Assembly (NCBI GenBank): GCA_900660155.1
Contig: CABFPE010000044.1
Coordinates: forward strand, 181,920 to 211,684
Direction of reading: 5' to 3'
DNA length: 29,765 nt
From: Hofstenia miamia
Taxonomy: Eukaryota; Xenacoelomorpha; Acoela; Hofsteniidae
Within the stretch, counting starts at the first letter, position 1. Every line of letters begins with the position of its first letter. The notes under the pieces were generated by a model. The model was not told the origin of the DNA. It saw only the letters and a list, made by a program, of their open reading frames with translations, and searched no databases. A program made the translations under genes and the position numbers. Positions 10,437-21,477 of the stretch are shown here, in pieces.

Positions 10437-11317
10437 GTAAGCGACACGATTGACGCAAGGATTTCTGTACGATTTGTGGAAGCGTGCTTCCAACACGAAA
10501 TGTTTACAGTTATTTATTCACACCATAACGCGATTTGTTACGCTGGAAATTATTGTGACCGTTTATTTTTCCTAAAACCAAGAACTAGATCAAAATTCTT
10601 TATGTTGTCACTTGAGCGCGACTGGAAATTCGGAGCAAACATTTAGAGTCCCAGAAATTGCATTGTTGACAAACGATAAAATGTAATTCTCACATTAAAT
10701 CTTCAATTAGATTGGATATTTATTGTATAATATTGGATCACCACCTGGAAAAATATAAGCAGTTTCGACAGGAATCTATTTTTTCAATAAGAATTCTTGT
10801 TTTTATAAGAATTACAAGGCTTAAAATGATCAAAATTTAAGAATCAACATAAGGCTCCAAATATTAACTCAGATTTCTGAAAACCTAATATACTGAGATG
10901 TTGGAAAATTTGCGGTTTTTTGTACTTTATATTAATATTTTCAATAGAAAATTAACGTTTAACAGCATGCAATATTTGAAAGGTTAAGATAATGATAACT
11001 CCGATTCGCTCTTATGCATGTAAATACCATTTGACCCGCCGAAATTTAAGAATAATGTAAGAATACTTTAGGCTCATATTGTAATGATTATAAAAAGAAT
11101 GAGTGTAATTTGGATAATTCTAGCGGGTGAAGGGTGGGGGTTTAAGGAAGGAGAGTACTGGATTGAAAACCACCTAAAATCTTATTGGCAGACAGATCAA
11201 ATTCGACATATTGAAGCATTCTGAAATAATGGATAAGACGTAAGAAAGCATTTTGGGTTTATAAACAGAAGCGTGAATTGATTAAAAGATTGCACCGATT
11301 GAACTGTGTATTGAGAT
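10437..11317. other. Non-coding; possible intron of the 10349 exon
   Basis: AT-rich. It contains a G-rich patch (GGGTGAAGGGTGGGGGTTT) near 11128-11146. No second exon or RNA gene is recognised. Confidence 0.45.
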
Positions 11318-11687
11318 CCGTGTGGGTTGATTTAAATCACTCGATTTAAATCAAATCGGATTTAAATTATTAGTTAAATCAAAGCACTTATTGATTTAAA
11401 TCAAGTACACTAAAAAAAACAAAGCAGTGTATTCTAATTGTTTTGAAGTCATTGCCCTGATATTGGAATGAATTGGAAAGCTCTGAAATGTTGTTTTGCA
11501 TGTTTTTTATCTGCAGTTTATTTAAAATTTATTGTATTTCAAAAATAGCATTATCAAAAGGATTTCTATTATTTACTACCTTGGAAGAATATCTGGGTAA
11601 AATTGAAATTTACATAAAAAATCCGATTTAAATAAAAAACCGATTTTTTGATTTTTAAAATTTAAATCGGATTCTTGCCCACCACTG
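11318..11687. mobile_element. hAT-like MITE with GATTTAAATC repeats (370 bp)
   Basis: The inverted right end reads CAGTGGTGGGCAAGAATCCG, a typical hAT terminus; the left end is CCGTGTGGGTTGATTTAAAT. Both arms are full of the palindromic unit GATTTAAATC and related ATCCGATTTAAA. The flanks ATTGAGAT (11310-11317) and ATAAAGAT (11688-11695) agree at 6 of 8 and both fit nTnnnnAn, suggesting an old insertion. There is no coding capacity. Confidence 0.62.
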
Positions 11688-14021
11688 ATAAAGATGCAAT
11701 AATGCTTTAACCTGTTAAGCGTCCCCTCTCATTTCCCTGACTGCTTCCAAAACGTCACCATATTTAGCTAAATTTTCAAAATCTTTTAAAATGCATTTTA
11801 ATCAATTTTGTCCCTATTATTATGCATTTTTTAAATTTACAACAGTTTATTGTACATATTCTAAATCGACGCTGACATTTGCAATGAAATTAGCGAGACA
11901 AACATAAGTCGACGCTGATGCTTAACAGCTAAACTAAAAAATATTTCTTAACCTAATTTACAATATTTAAAGTAGTACCAGCTGCGATTAGTAGTTAGCT
12001 TGGTCCCCTACTACGTTTTTCCCTGAGAAACAATATTTCGGGGTAAAAATTACATAAACTTTAAAAATTAGCTTAGATGAATAACGGAATAAATGATTTT
12101 TTGTTAATTCTATACATGTAATTTCTCTTAACATTTCATGTTGGTATAAACTAGATTGCGACATTTACAAAAGCTGTAAACGATTTCGAAATCGAATGCT
12201 AAACGTAGCTTAACGTAAATGGTTGTTAAAGTTTGCGACATGTGCAGAAATGATGACATACACACGCATCTTCAAACAATGCTCAAAATCAATCCGCCCA
12301 CATTTCAATTACATCTTATGTAAATAGATGCCACTTCACTGACACACCCCATAATCCAATATTGGTCATTATTGTATATACAACTTTTTGACAAATTTAA
12401 TATCTAAATGTTAATTATGTGGTAATCAATAAAACCCAGATTTTTACTGTTAACTAAATACTCTAAACACATTCGCGGTCTTAAATGAAATTGTATCCAG
12501 TAACCAATCCTTAACAAAATTTATTATTTTGTCCGCAATGTACGGGTCTATAATAAAATGGTACCCCTGTACAATTTTTAGGAATTATTGAGTTCGCTCT
12601 GTCCAAATTCCATAATAAATTTAAAATGTATGTAAACTCATTTTGTAACAAAGATTGCAAAAAATAAGGAAGTAGCCTGAAACTTTGATATATGATGGAT
12701 TTGGGTCTGTTTATTAACATACTTGAGCATCGGCCTCATCCCGTAAATAATCATGGAGAAAATTGGCGTGTCAGATCCGTATTATGGAAAATGTCGAATT
12801 TTACCCAGTACAAAGCGGACCCTATTTTAATTTATATTTACAATGTGTAATTACTTAAATCATAAGAGTTTATACTTGCTTTTAAAAAAAGTAGCTAAAA
12901 TAAACGTAAACTACATGCTGCTTCAAACCGAATAATATTTGAAATGTACACCTCAAACCGAGCCGAACCTAAACCCGAAAATTAGAAACCGAACCAACAA
13001 TTTTGATTGAAATATCTACAACCACTTAAAAGACATTTTTGAAGAATTTTATTACATACTTTTCATATGATAGCCATTTTTTAGTCTTTTCCATCTTTTG
13101 TACATGACCAAGGGCTTTGCCGAGTTAAGAATACAAACAAAATGAAATAAATCCAACAACAATACTTACAGAACAATATGATGTTTTAGATTATTGTTTA
13201 ACTTATTGTGTACGTCAAACAGGGACCTACTGCCAAACCCATGTTAAACAAACTTAAGGGATGCCGCATTTAGGTGTAAGATTCCTCAAAAGTAAATTTC
13301 CTAAAGACCAATTACAGAAATGCTGATACTTTATTTTTAAGCAGTTACCCCAAATTAGAATTAAACAGTCTCATATAGCCTATTACTTTTATAATCATGC
13401 AAAACTGAATACAAATATATTTCACTAATTCTTTAAAATTACATTGTGCCATTGAGAAATCGGGCGCATTACGCCCCTGAAATCAAATCAGTATGGATGC
13501 GCGTGATAATTTCATAAGAAAAATTTCTAAGTACATATGTTTAAACACTGATATTGTAAGAGTTTTGTCAGTGGATTACAATTGAGAACCACTCAAAGTA
13601 ATTGAAGTCATTTTTGGCGTTAATCGAGTAATGGGTGACTTCCTTCTACTTTTCAAGATTCCGAATGCTCAGTAATCCATTACTATTACTAATATTTTTA
13701 AGTTTTTGAGTGACCTATTTAAAATAGCGTGCACTATGAGATCATCCATGATCTATAAATGATGTTATGTTCATATAGCATCACATAGCGGATTTACACA
13801 ATCTCCCAAATTTCACTCTTTCCTTGGAACGCCATACAACTGCAATCTTCACAAACTATTCTTGGCACCAAGCATAGCCTTGTTCTCATAAGTCTACTGA
13901 TACTGAAACTTTTAATATCCCTCACATTTTCACAATTTCTTAGAGGATTGAACTTCCTTAAAAAAAATTAACTATACTACTTTTGCAAACAGATCAGTTA
14001 AGGTTCTAATGCGATTCAAAT
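11688..14021. other. Stretch without a supportable gene
   Basis: Only short background-like frames; the one at 12511-12720 on the minus strand has no splice sites or known motifs. Near 12945-13005 the sequence has imperfect AACCGAACC-type repeats, and near 13610-13700 it has a pair of GTAATCGAGTAAT-like and ATTACTATTAC tracts. Both are styles common inside decayed hAT elements, but no ends could be defined. A small GGGCG-CATTA-CGCCC hairpin lies near 13462-13476. Confidence 0.45.
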
Positions 14022-14320
14022 CAGACTTGTCAACGAGAAGAAATTTTTAAGCTAGTCTCGCCACATAAAATCTTTCAATAAGGCTCGTTTCAGCTCGAAA
14101 TTTTCTTAAGAATATTGCGCTCTGAGTTTTTTACATAGCTCTTCTTATTATTTAATAAATATTTCTAATATAAGATTATAAGAAAAGCATATTGAATGAA
14201 GTAAGAAAAATCTGCATCATCAAATTAATAAGCAGTACTATAAATGTGCTTTGCTTAAAAAGCTTGTTTTGGGCTAGTTATAATACTCTGCCCAAGCTCG
14301 TCTCGGCTCGTTGACAAGTG
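14022..14320. mobile_element. hAT-like MITE (299 bp)
   Basis: The left end CAGACTTGTCAACGAG matches the inverted right end CACTTGTCAACGAG except for a 2-base gap, and similarity resumes inward (CTAGTCTCG versus GAGACGAGC). The flanks ATTCAAAT (14014-14021) and TTTCAAAT (14321-14328) match at 7 of 8 and fit the hAT target pattern nTnnnnAn. The interior has repeated GCTCG/CTCGT motifs. Non-coding. Confidence 0.68.
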
Positions 14321-14580
14321 TTTCAAATACGAAAACCTATTATCAGAAACTACTTTATAAACATAACAATCACTAAGTAATTAATATGATTAAAATTGGT
14401 GTGAATTCAACAAACTATGTAGGAAGGTAATATTGCGCAACTTACGAAACTCGATAAAGATTTTTACTTAATTTGATTACATCATAAATTATGATTCGTG
14501 ATACGTTACTTTTCTACAGAACGAATTTTTCATACTTTACTTTAAAAAATGTGTATACGTATCTGATGCCGCATAACTTT

Positions 14581-14620
<40 letters not shown>

Positions 14621-15662
14621 TTAAGGAAAAAACCAAAAAATAAGAGGGCTATTATATTCAAAGGTTTTTAATGTGAAACAACACATACGAAATCAATAAA
14701 ATGTAAATTAAAAAACTTTGAAAATGAATTTTTGGAATAATAAGTTGGAATTTTATAAAATTGCTAAAACTATAATAATGATAACGTTCAAACTAATTTG
14801 GTTATGCTAGGAACATAAAAATCTGCATCTTGCTGACTGATACAAGTAATTCTAAAACAAAACTTGAGTGTAATTGTCAAAATACAAGTCTCGCACTCGC
14901 ACTCTTTTAAGAAAATATAACTAATGTGGCCATTAATAAACCAATCTATAATGAGAAAGATATATTTGTATTTTTGCTAAATTCTGATCAATTGACATCT
15001 ATCTAAAGAAATTAGTGATTTCAGATTACAGTTAAAATATGATATTTCTTCAATTTTAAGATTTAAAAGGAGTTTAATGTTAAAAACTTTTTGAACGATT
15101 GAATTCACGAGTACATTCTTAAATACATTCGTTCGAACATAATGACACTATTACACCTGAAACTGCAATTCCAAAACATACAAATGGCCGGAAATCTCGT
15201 GTTAATTCACAAGCAGCATGTACTTTTTTTCTCTAATAGCAAAAAATACTTAGTGCCGCCTGTAACGCTACAAAACCATACGAGCTAGCCTTACCTCAGT
15301 CACTCCATGAACAACCAATGGGAGGGGATAGGAAACCCTAGCTCCTCTAGCTACACAAGTGATAAAAATGGGCATTACAAGGAGGGGGCGAGATGAGGGA
15401 AGCTGCCACTCTCCTTGAACTTAAGAGAGTCATCACAAAATGAAATAGAAACCTCAATTTTTGAAATATATTAATATAACTTAGATTTCTTTTGTCGGGC
15501 ATTCTCTCGTCATTCAAACTCAAAACTACTACATTTCATTTGCTGTCTTGTTTGAAAAACGCGAGAGAGGCGCAATCAAATTCTAGCACTACAGAAACTA
15601 TAGGATATGCCTTCATTCTGTATACCAAGCAAAATTCTCTGTTCTGATCGTGGTATACTCAC
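14321..15662. other. Non-coding, no gene recognised
   Basis: AT-rich apart from 15230-15420. That part is more G+C balanced, with GGGAGGGG and GGAGGGGGCGAG patches and several AGCTAG motifs, and may be a decayed repeat. I could not define its ends or class. Confidence 0.45.
14585..14616. repeat. (AT)n microsatellite
   Basis: About 16 AT units. Confidence 0.95.
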
Positions 15663-15834
15663 GCTGTTAGTTTATGACCTTTACAGTAACCGCAGACTAC
15701 TGAGTACAAATAACTAACTAATAAATTCAATGTGAGAGGCCATCTAGCGAAAACAACTATTAATATAAATTTTAATAAAACATAAAATCCCATAAATGAA
15801 TACCGATACATTAAACCTTCAAAAGAACTGCGTA
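15663..15834 (-). CDS. Candidate internal exon of a membrane protein
   Basis: On the minus strand a good acceptor (TTTTATATATTTCCAG, ending at 15835) opens a 172-nt frame ending at the donor AGC|GTGAGT (15662-15657). In the open frame it encodes R-S-S-F-E-G-L-M-Y-R-Y-S-F-M-G-F-Y, then hydrophobic residues (VLLKFILIVVFARW), PLTLNLLVSYLYSVVCGYC and K-G-H-K-L-T-A, so one or two membrane helices. It would need one base from the previous exon and leaves two bases for the next. Only the frame running through both splice sites is open throughout. The EGL-x-Y-R-Y-x-F start recalls the EGLxxRFxFLM helix of Wntless/TMEM181 proteins, but the similarity fades after about 14 residues, so I make no assignment. 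No partner exons were recognised nearby. It could still be a chance frame. Confidence 0.35.
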
Positions 15835-16942
15835 CTGGAAATATATAAAAGTAGTACATACATTCAACAAAAATGCATAGAATTAAAAGTCTAATAGCAA
15901 AAATCGATAATAACTAGAACACTAATAAAAAATTCCAATAAATAATTCAAACAATTGATGAGAAAATTGAAGAATTATTAAAAATATAATTCGTAGAGCA
16001 ATGCAAAGTAAATAAAATCATATATTTATAAAGAAATGTTTTGCGGTGTAAAGTAGATCTGCAACAAATAAACAGCCTGGTGTCAATTTAAAAGAACAAT
16101 CACTTTTTCCACATTTTTAAAGAATTTTCTCCAAGCCTATTGGGAAATTTTGAAATCCTCTGCCATGGATGGACATATCTATTGGTGAACGTGCTTGAAT
16201 GCAAATTTCTAATAAAGCGTGTTGCTGCGTCAGAACTACTTGAAAACTATTTATCGATGAAAATTCCGTTTTAAAAAAAAGATTTAAAAAATGATTCCAT
16301 ACCTAAAGCTCAAAAATATGATTTAAAGCCCAGAGACACCACCAACAAAACTTTAATTGAGGAGTGTAGTGCGCAAAGTCTTCAACCAGTACCTCTCAAA
16401 CTTAATTCCATTTTTTAAACCAATTCTTTTGACAATTTTCAAACAAAAAACAGACGCTTCATTTGAATTTCTTTTGAAAAAGCAAAAGCATTGTAACCAA
16501 TGGTTAAATTGACTCTCTGCGCAATTCTAGTGAAAGTATATTTTCCTGAGTAACTGTCAGTAGTTTCAATGACTTCTTTAACATTTCACGTCAATAAAGT
16601 TATTACAATTCAAAACTTTCACATTTCCTTTTGTTCGATTTTAAAAGGAACTGCTAAATTGATTTTGAAATTCAGTAGTGTTTAAAATTAGCGCGCATTA
16701 GCAATGACAATGTGCTTTGTTATATTGTGATTAACTAAATTACTAACAGTGATTAGTTGAAGAAATGATATATTGATTGAAAACTTTACCTCTCCAAAGT
16801 AAAAAAACCAGTGCGTTTGTTGGAAATGCATTAAATAAACACTATCAAACATTACTAAACATTATTTAACAGTCCTAAAACTCTTGCATGATTAAACAAT
16901 TCTAACTGCCTTATTGACTCAAGTTCATTGTTATTGATTCTA
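15835..16942. other. Stretch without a supportable gene
   Basis: A minus-strand frame of about 46 codons at roughly 16110-16250 is open but has no donor site or known motif. The rest is AT-rich background. Confidence 0.45.
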
Positions 16943-17410
16943 CAGAGGGTGTGTCATCGATAACTACAATTTTGAAATAGCTTTATCTGAGTGAAAAACT
17001 ACAGAAAGCAATATTCTTAAAACTCACCGAATATGCTGGAACTGCACTCCGTTGTGTTGTACAAGAGCGTGAAGACGACATTCAAGATTCTCAATAGCTG
17101 CAGCCATGGTTGCACCAGATATCTGCGAATTCGCTACCATGGTGGCTCTTTCAATTACTCAAACTGAGGCTTTGGAAGTAAGCAGATCTTTTATCAAACG
17201 CCGTTTTTGTTTGAACATTCTCATCAAAGCAATTGAAAATGATACTTTACTGGGAGTAATCGCATCTTCATGCCTTAGTGAGACAAAATAGATGAATTTT
17301 TAAAATATTCGTTTTCAGTGATTTCTAAAAATAGAACTTGTTTGAATATTGGAAAAAATTCACCCGAGCTATAGCTATTTCAAAATTGTAGTAACTTATG
17401 ACACACTCTA
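16943..17410 (-). mobile_element. Internally deleted mariner-like element (468 bp)
   Basis: The left end CAGAGGGTGTGTCATCGATA and the inverted right end TAGAGTGTGTCATAAGTTAC continue into a shared ACTACAATTTTGAAATAGCT, so the terminal inverted repeats are about 40 bp with small gaps. Both ends abut TA, the target of the IS630/Tc1/mariner superfamily. At 468 bp it is far shorter than an autonomous element (about 1.3 kb) but keeps what looks like the transposase C-terminus on the minus strand. Confidence 0.78.
17024..17140 (-). pseudogene. Mariner-like transposase C-terminal remnant
   Basis: The minus-strand frame ends A-A-I-E-N-L-E-C-R-L-H-A-L-V-Q-H-N-G-V-Q-F-Q-H-I-R and a stop, just inside the left terminal repeat. 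Many mariner/Tc transposases finish with a helix followed by N-G-G-x-F-E-H-hydrophobic at this place in the element; here the residues are N-G-V-Q-F-Q-H-I. The ATG at 17138-17140 is only the first Met of the remnant. The DDE catalytic region is absent, so the product could not transpose. Confidence 0.5.
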
Positions 17411-17574
17411 TATATAAATCAATTTCTTTTCATATTTATATGAAGATTTAGCACTCAATGTCTCTGATTTCGTGCTATCTTTATCTAAAGCTCGTAGGTT
17501 GGAAAGTCATGATAACACAAAAAAATATTTAGAGTTTCCCAGATAAGCTTGGAATTAAGCTTTTTTGTGGCAGC

Positions 17575-17793
17575 GTGCTTAAACAGCCTACTGAAATATC
17601 TACATGGTGTATTGAGGAAAGCGCAAAAAAATTATCTACAGACTCTTTTATCATAAATACATGCATTCGAAACAATTCTCATCTAAAGCTAGCGAACGGC
17701 AGCCCGTTATTTAAAAAGGATAATCCTCTAAGATGTGAAAACTATCGCCCAAATTCAATTACCTCCTCTTTTGAACAAATCAGCTTATATTGA
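17575..17793 (+). pseudogene. LINE reverse-transcriptase fragment
   Basis: Plus-strand frame containing PTEISTWCIEESAKKL, IINTCIRNN and then KLANGSPLFKKDNPLRCENY with R-P-N-S-I-T-S-S following. Jockey/CR1-type non-LTR reverse transcriptases have here W-K-L-A-x-V-x-P-[IL]-[FH]-K-K-G-D, then N-Y-R-P-I-S-L-T-S. The match covers only fingers/palm block 1 of the RT and stops at a TGA shortly before the assembly gap. Upstream there is no endonuclease frame. Several usual residues are altered (Val to Gly before the Pro motif, Ile to Asn after NYRP), consistent with a dead copy. More of the element may lie in the unsequenced gap. Confidence 0.72.
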
Positions 17794-17830
17794 AACATAA
17801 TTAATTATTGCAAGCACGCAATTATGTTTC
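17792..17830. repeat. Perfect 11-bp inverted repeat (hairpin)
   Basis: GAAACATAATT at 17792-17802 pairs exactly with AATTATGTTTC at 17820-17830 across a 17-nt loop, and the 12-bp palindrome GTTTCCGGAAAC follows (17826-17837). It lies between the LINE fragment's stop and the poly-C gap. It could mark the end of a repeat or simply explain the difficult sequencing. Confidence 0.6.
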
Positions 17831-17836
17831 CGGAAA

Positions 17837-18131
17837 CCCCCCCCCCCCNNNNNNNNNNNNNNNNNNNNNNNNNNNNNNNNNNNNNNNNNNNNNNNNNNNN
17901 NNNNNNNNNNNNNNNNNNNNNNNNNNNNNNNNNNNNNNNNNNNNNNNNNNNNNNNNNNNNNNNNNNNNNNNNNNNNNNNNNNNNNNNNNNNNNNNNNNNN
18001 NNNNNNNNNNNNNNNNNNNNNNNNNNNNNNNNNNNNNNNNNNNNNNNNNNNNNNNNNNNNNNNNNNNNNNNNNNNNNNNNNNNNNNNNNNNNNNNNNNNN
18101 NNNNNNNNNNNNNNNNNNNCCCCCCCCCCCC
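17837..18131. other. Assembly gap flanked by poly-C
   Basis: Twelve Cs (17837-17848), 271 Ns (17849-18119), then twelve Cs (18120-18131). Both contigs end in the same homopolymer. Frames reported across it are artefacts. Confidence 0.98.
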
Positions 18132-19071
18132 AATCGCTGATGCATTACCGAATCATAGCGTTCATTATTTGATAATGTTCAATGCGTACACTTAAACAGA
18201 GGAAAAGTCAATTGATTTGTTCAAATAAGGGCTGTGGGACCATTACAATGAATGCTGTTTGGAAAGTTTAATACATACAATACAACAAAGTGAAATTACT
18301 TGGTTTAAACAAGAAGGCTTAGCCAACAATAAATCATTGTAGATGCTTCACAGATTGACATGTCATAGTATTAAACATTTATAAAACAAAGAAATTCAAT
18401 TTTTCTATTGAAAAATCCACATTGTTGACATTATAGACCTTGTCCATGGAAATGGGTATAAATGAGATTGCGGCTGGCTAATGCCTTAGTGATGAGCCAC
18501 CTTTTGCACTGTAATGTGATATTTAACAACTAAAACCATCTTTGCTCGATAAATTAGATTCACAAATAAAATGGTTCAAAAAAATTGTTTCAATAACAGT
18601 AGAACCTCGAAAGAATACTTTTCGATATAATAAGACCTTTCATGATTTATTCCCGATTATATATTTTTCTTTAATTCAATTGTAACATTCGCAATACACG
18701 GTTACCATTTGACAAAATCCAATTTCATTCATATTTGCTTGTTTATGCAATAACCGAAATTTTGAAATGGAAAAAGTAATATTCAAAAAACACTTTTTAA
18801 AAAACCTTTCTAATTGAGAAGAATAGATGAACAAGAAATTAGAGATTACATTCGCTCCTATTTTTACCCTAAAATTTTTTATAAGGCATTCTACAATAGG
18901 CTTAATTAGCAAAAAAAAGAAAAAACGTCTAAATTTATTGTAAACATCAATTTTTTGTAAATATTGTCGTTTGCATTGGGCGTTTTTGACGGTATTGTAG
19001 CAGTATATTTGTGAATATAGTATGCTGCAACAAATAAATTTCTTCGTCTTCCTATATGGCTTAACTTCTAC
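18132..19071. other. Non-coding; possible lone pogo-like terminus
   Basis: No supported gene. At 18598-18612 the sequence CAGTAGAACCTCGAA resembles the terminal repeat of pogo/Tigger elements, but no inverted partner was found and a TA does not directly abut it, so it is left unassigned. The minus-strand frame at 18676-18912 has background composition. Confidence 0.35.
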
Positions 19072-21462
19072 ATAAGCAGGGACTCAAAAAGTTTTCTTCT
19101 AATTTGAACTAAAATGAATTTTGTTGATATCATATATTAAATCTGAAAAAATATAAGCAATAGGGTTAAAATCAACATATATATGATCTATGTTGTCACT
19201 CATTTATTTTGAAAGATCACATAAGCAGGGACTCAAAAAGTTTTCTTCTAATTTGAACTAAAATTAATTTTGTTGATATCATATATTAAATCTGAAAAAA
19301 TATAAGCAATAGGGTTAAAATCAACATATATATGATCTATGTTGTCACTCATTTATTTTGAAAGATCACATAAGCAGGGACTCAAAAAGTTTTCTTCTAA
19401 TTTGAACTAAAATTAATTTTGTTGATATCATATATTAAATCTGAAAAAATATAAGCAATAGGGTTAAAATCAACATATATATGATCTATGTTGTCACTCA
19501 TTTATTTTGAAAGATCACATAAGCAGGGACTCAAAAAGTTTTCTTCTAATTTGAACTAAAATTAATTTTGTTGATATCATATATTAAATCTGAAAAAATA
19601 TAAGCAATAGGGTTAAAATCAACATATATATGATCTATGTTGTCACTCATTTATTTTGAAAGATCACATAAGCAGGGACTCAAAAAGTTTTCTTCTAATT
19701 TGAACTAAAATTAATTTTGTTGATATCATATATTAAATCTGAAAAAATATAAGCAATAGGGTTAAAATCAACATATATATGATCTATGTTGTCACTCATT
19801 TATTTTGAAAGATCACATAAGCAGGGACTCAAAAAGTTTTCTTCTAATTTGAACTAAAATTAATTTTGTTGATATCATATATTAAATCTGAAAAAATATA
19901 AGCAATAGGGTTAAAATCAACATATATATGATCTATGTTGTCACTCATTTATTTTGAAAGATCACATAAGCAGGGACTCAAAAAGTTTTCTTCTAATTTG
20001 AACTAAAATTAATTTTGTTGATATCATATATTAAATCTGAAAAAATATAAGCAATAGGGTTAAAATCAACATATATATGATCTATGTTGTCACTCATTTA
20101 TTTTGAAAGATCACATAAGCAGGGACTCAAAAAGTTTTCTTCTAATTTGAACTAAAATTAATTTTGTTGATATCATATATTAAATCTGAAAAAATATAAG
20201 CAATAGGGTTAAAATCAACATATATATGATCTATGTTGTCACTCATTTATTTTGAAAGATCACATAAGCAGGGACTCAAAAAGTTTTCTTCTAATTTGAA
20301 CTAAAATTAATTTTGTTGATATCATATATTAAATCTGAAAAAATATAAGCAATAGGGTTAAAATCAACATATATATGATCTATGTTGTCACTCATTTATT
20401 TTGAAAGATCACATAAGCAGGGACTCAAAAAGTTTTCTTCTAATTTGAACTAAAATTAATTTTGTTGATATCATATATTAAATCTGAAAAAATATAAGCA
20501 ATAGGGTTAAAATCAACATATATATGATCTATGTTGTCACTCATTTATTTTGAAAGATCACATAAGCAGGGACTCAAAAAGTTTTCTTCTAATTTGAACT
20601 AAAATTAATTTTGTTGATATCATATATTAAATCTGAAAAAATATAAGCAATAGGGTTAAAATCAACATATATATGATCTATGTTGTCACTCATTTATTTT
20701 GAAAGATCACATAAGCAGGGACTCAAAAAGTTTTCTTCTAATTTGAACTAAAATTAATTTTGTTGATATCATATATTAAATCTGAAAAAATATAAGCAAT
20801 AGGGTTAAAATCAACATATATATGATCTATGTTGTCACTCATTTATTTTGAAAGATCACATAAGCAGGGACTCAAAAAGTTTTCTTCTAATTTGAACTAA
20901 AATTAATTTTGTTGATATCATATATTAAATCTGAAAAAATATAAGCAATAGGGTTAAAATCAACATATATATGATCTATGTTGTCACTCATTTATTTTGA
21001 AAGATCACATAAGCAGGGACTCAAAAAGTTTTCTTCTAATTTGAACTAAAATTAATTTTGTTGATATCATATATTAAATCTGAAAAAATATAAGCAATAG
21101 GGTTAAAATCAACATATATATGATCTATGTTGTCACTCATTTATTTTGAAAGATCACATAAGCAGGGACTCAAAAAGTTTTCTTCTAATTTGAACTAAAA
21201 TTAATTTTGTTGATATCATATATTAAATCTGAAAAAATATAAGCAATAGGGTTAAAATCAACATATATATGATCTATGTTGTCACTCATTTATTTTGAAA
21301 GATCACATAAGCAGGGACTCAAAAAGTTTTCTTCTAATTTGAACTAAAATTAATTTTGTTGATATCATATATTAAATCTGAAAAAATATAAGCAATAGGG
21401 TTAAAATCAACATATATATGATCTATGTTGTCACTCATTTATTTTGAAAGATCACATAAGCA
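19072..21462. repeat. 149-bp satellite, 16 tandem copies
   Basis: Head-to-tail copies with a period of exactly 149 bp. Unit starts (ATAAGCAGGGACTC) fall at 19072, 19221, 19370, 19519 and so on to 21307, then a 7-base partial unit at 21456-21462. All copies appear identical except the first, which has G instead of T in AAAATGAATTTTG. The unit is A+T rich and carries two dyads, CAACATA/TATGTTG around a 9-nt loop and ATCATATAT/ATATATGAT about 45 nt apart. It has no open frame across units and no spacers, so it is not a CRISPR array. It shows no hammerhead ribozyme core on either strand. Confidence 0.97.
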
Positions 21463-21477
21463 TGGCGCATATATATA

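Noticed and set aside
10371..10646. 91-codon plus-strand frame
   Set aside because: It begins without an ATG, runs through a strong donor site at 10437 in a different frame from the signal-peptide reading, and has no recognisable motif.
12511..12720. 69-codon minus-strand frame as an exon
   Set aside because: No splice sites and no recognisable domain; likely chance.
15230..15420. tRNA-derived SINE
   Set aside because: A weak A-box-like TAGCTAGAGGAG is followed at about the right distance by GGTTGTTCATGG, but the B box lacks the TTCGA core and no fold or tail is visible.
17808..18195. Three frames across the N gap
   Set aside because: They consist of Ns and poly-C translated as Pro or Gly.
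18598..18640. pogo/Tigger element end
   Set aside because: Only one end resembles the family, no inverted partner was found, and the flanking TA is not in place.
19072..21455. CRISPR array or ribozyme-bearing satellite
   Set aside because: The 149-bp units abut with no unique spacers, and neither strand of the unit has a hammerhead CUGAUGA core. It is a plain satellite.
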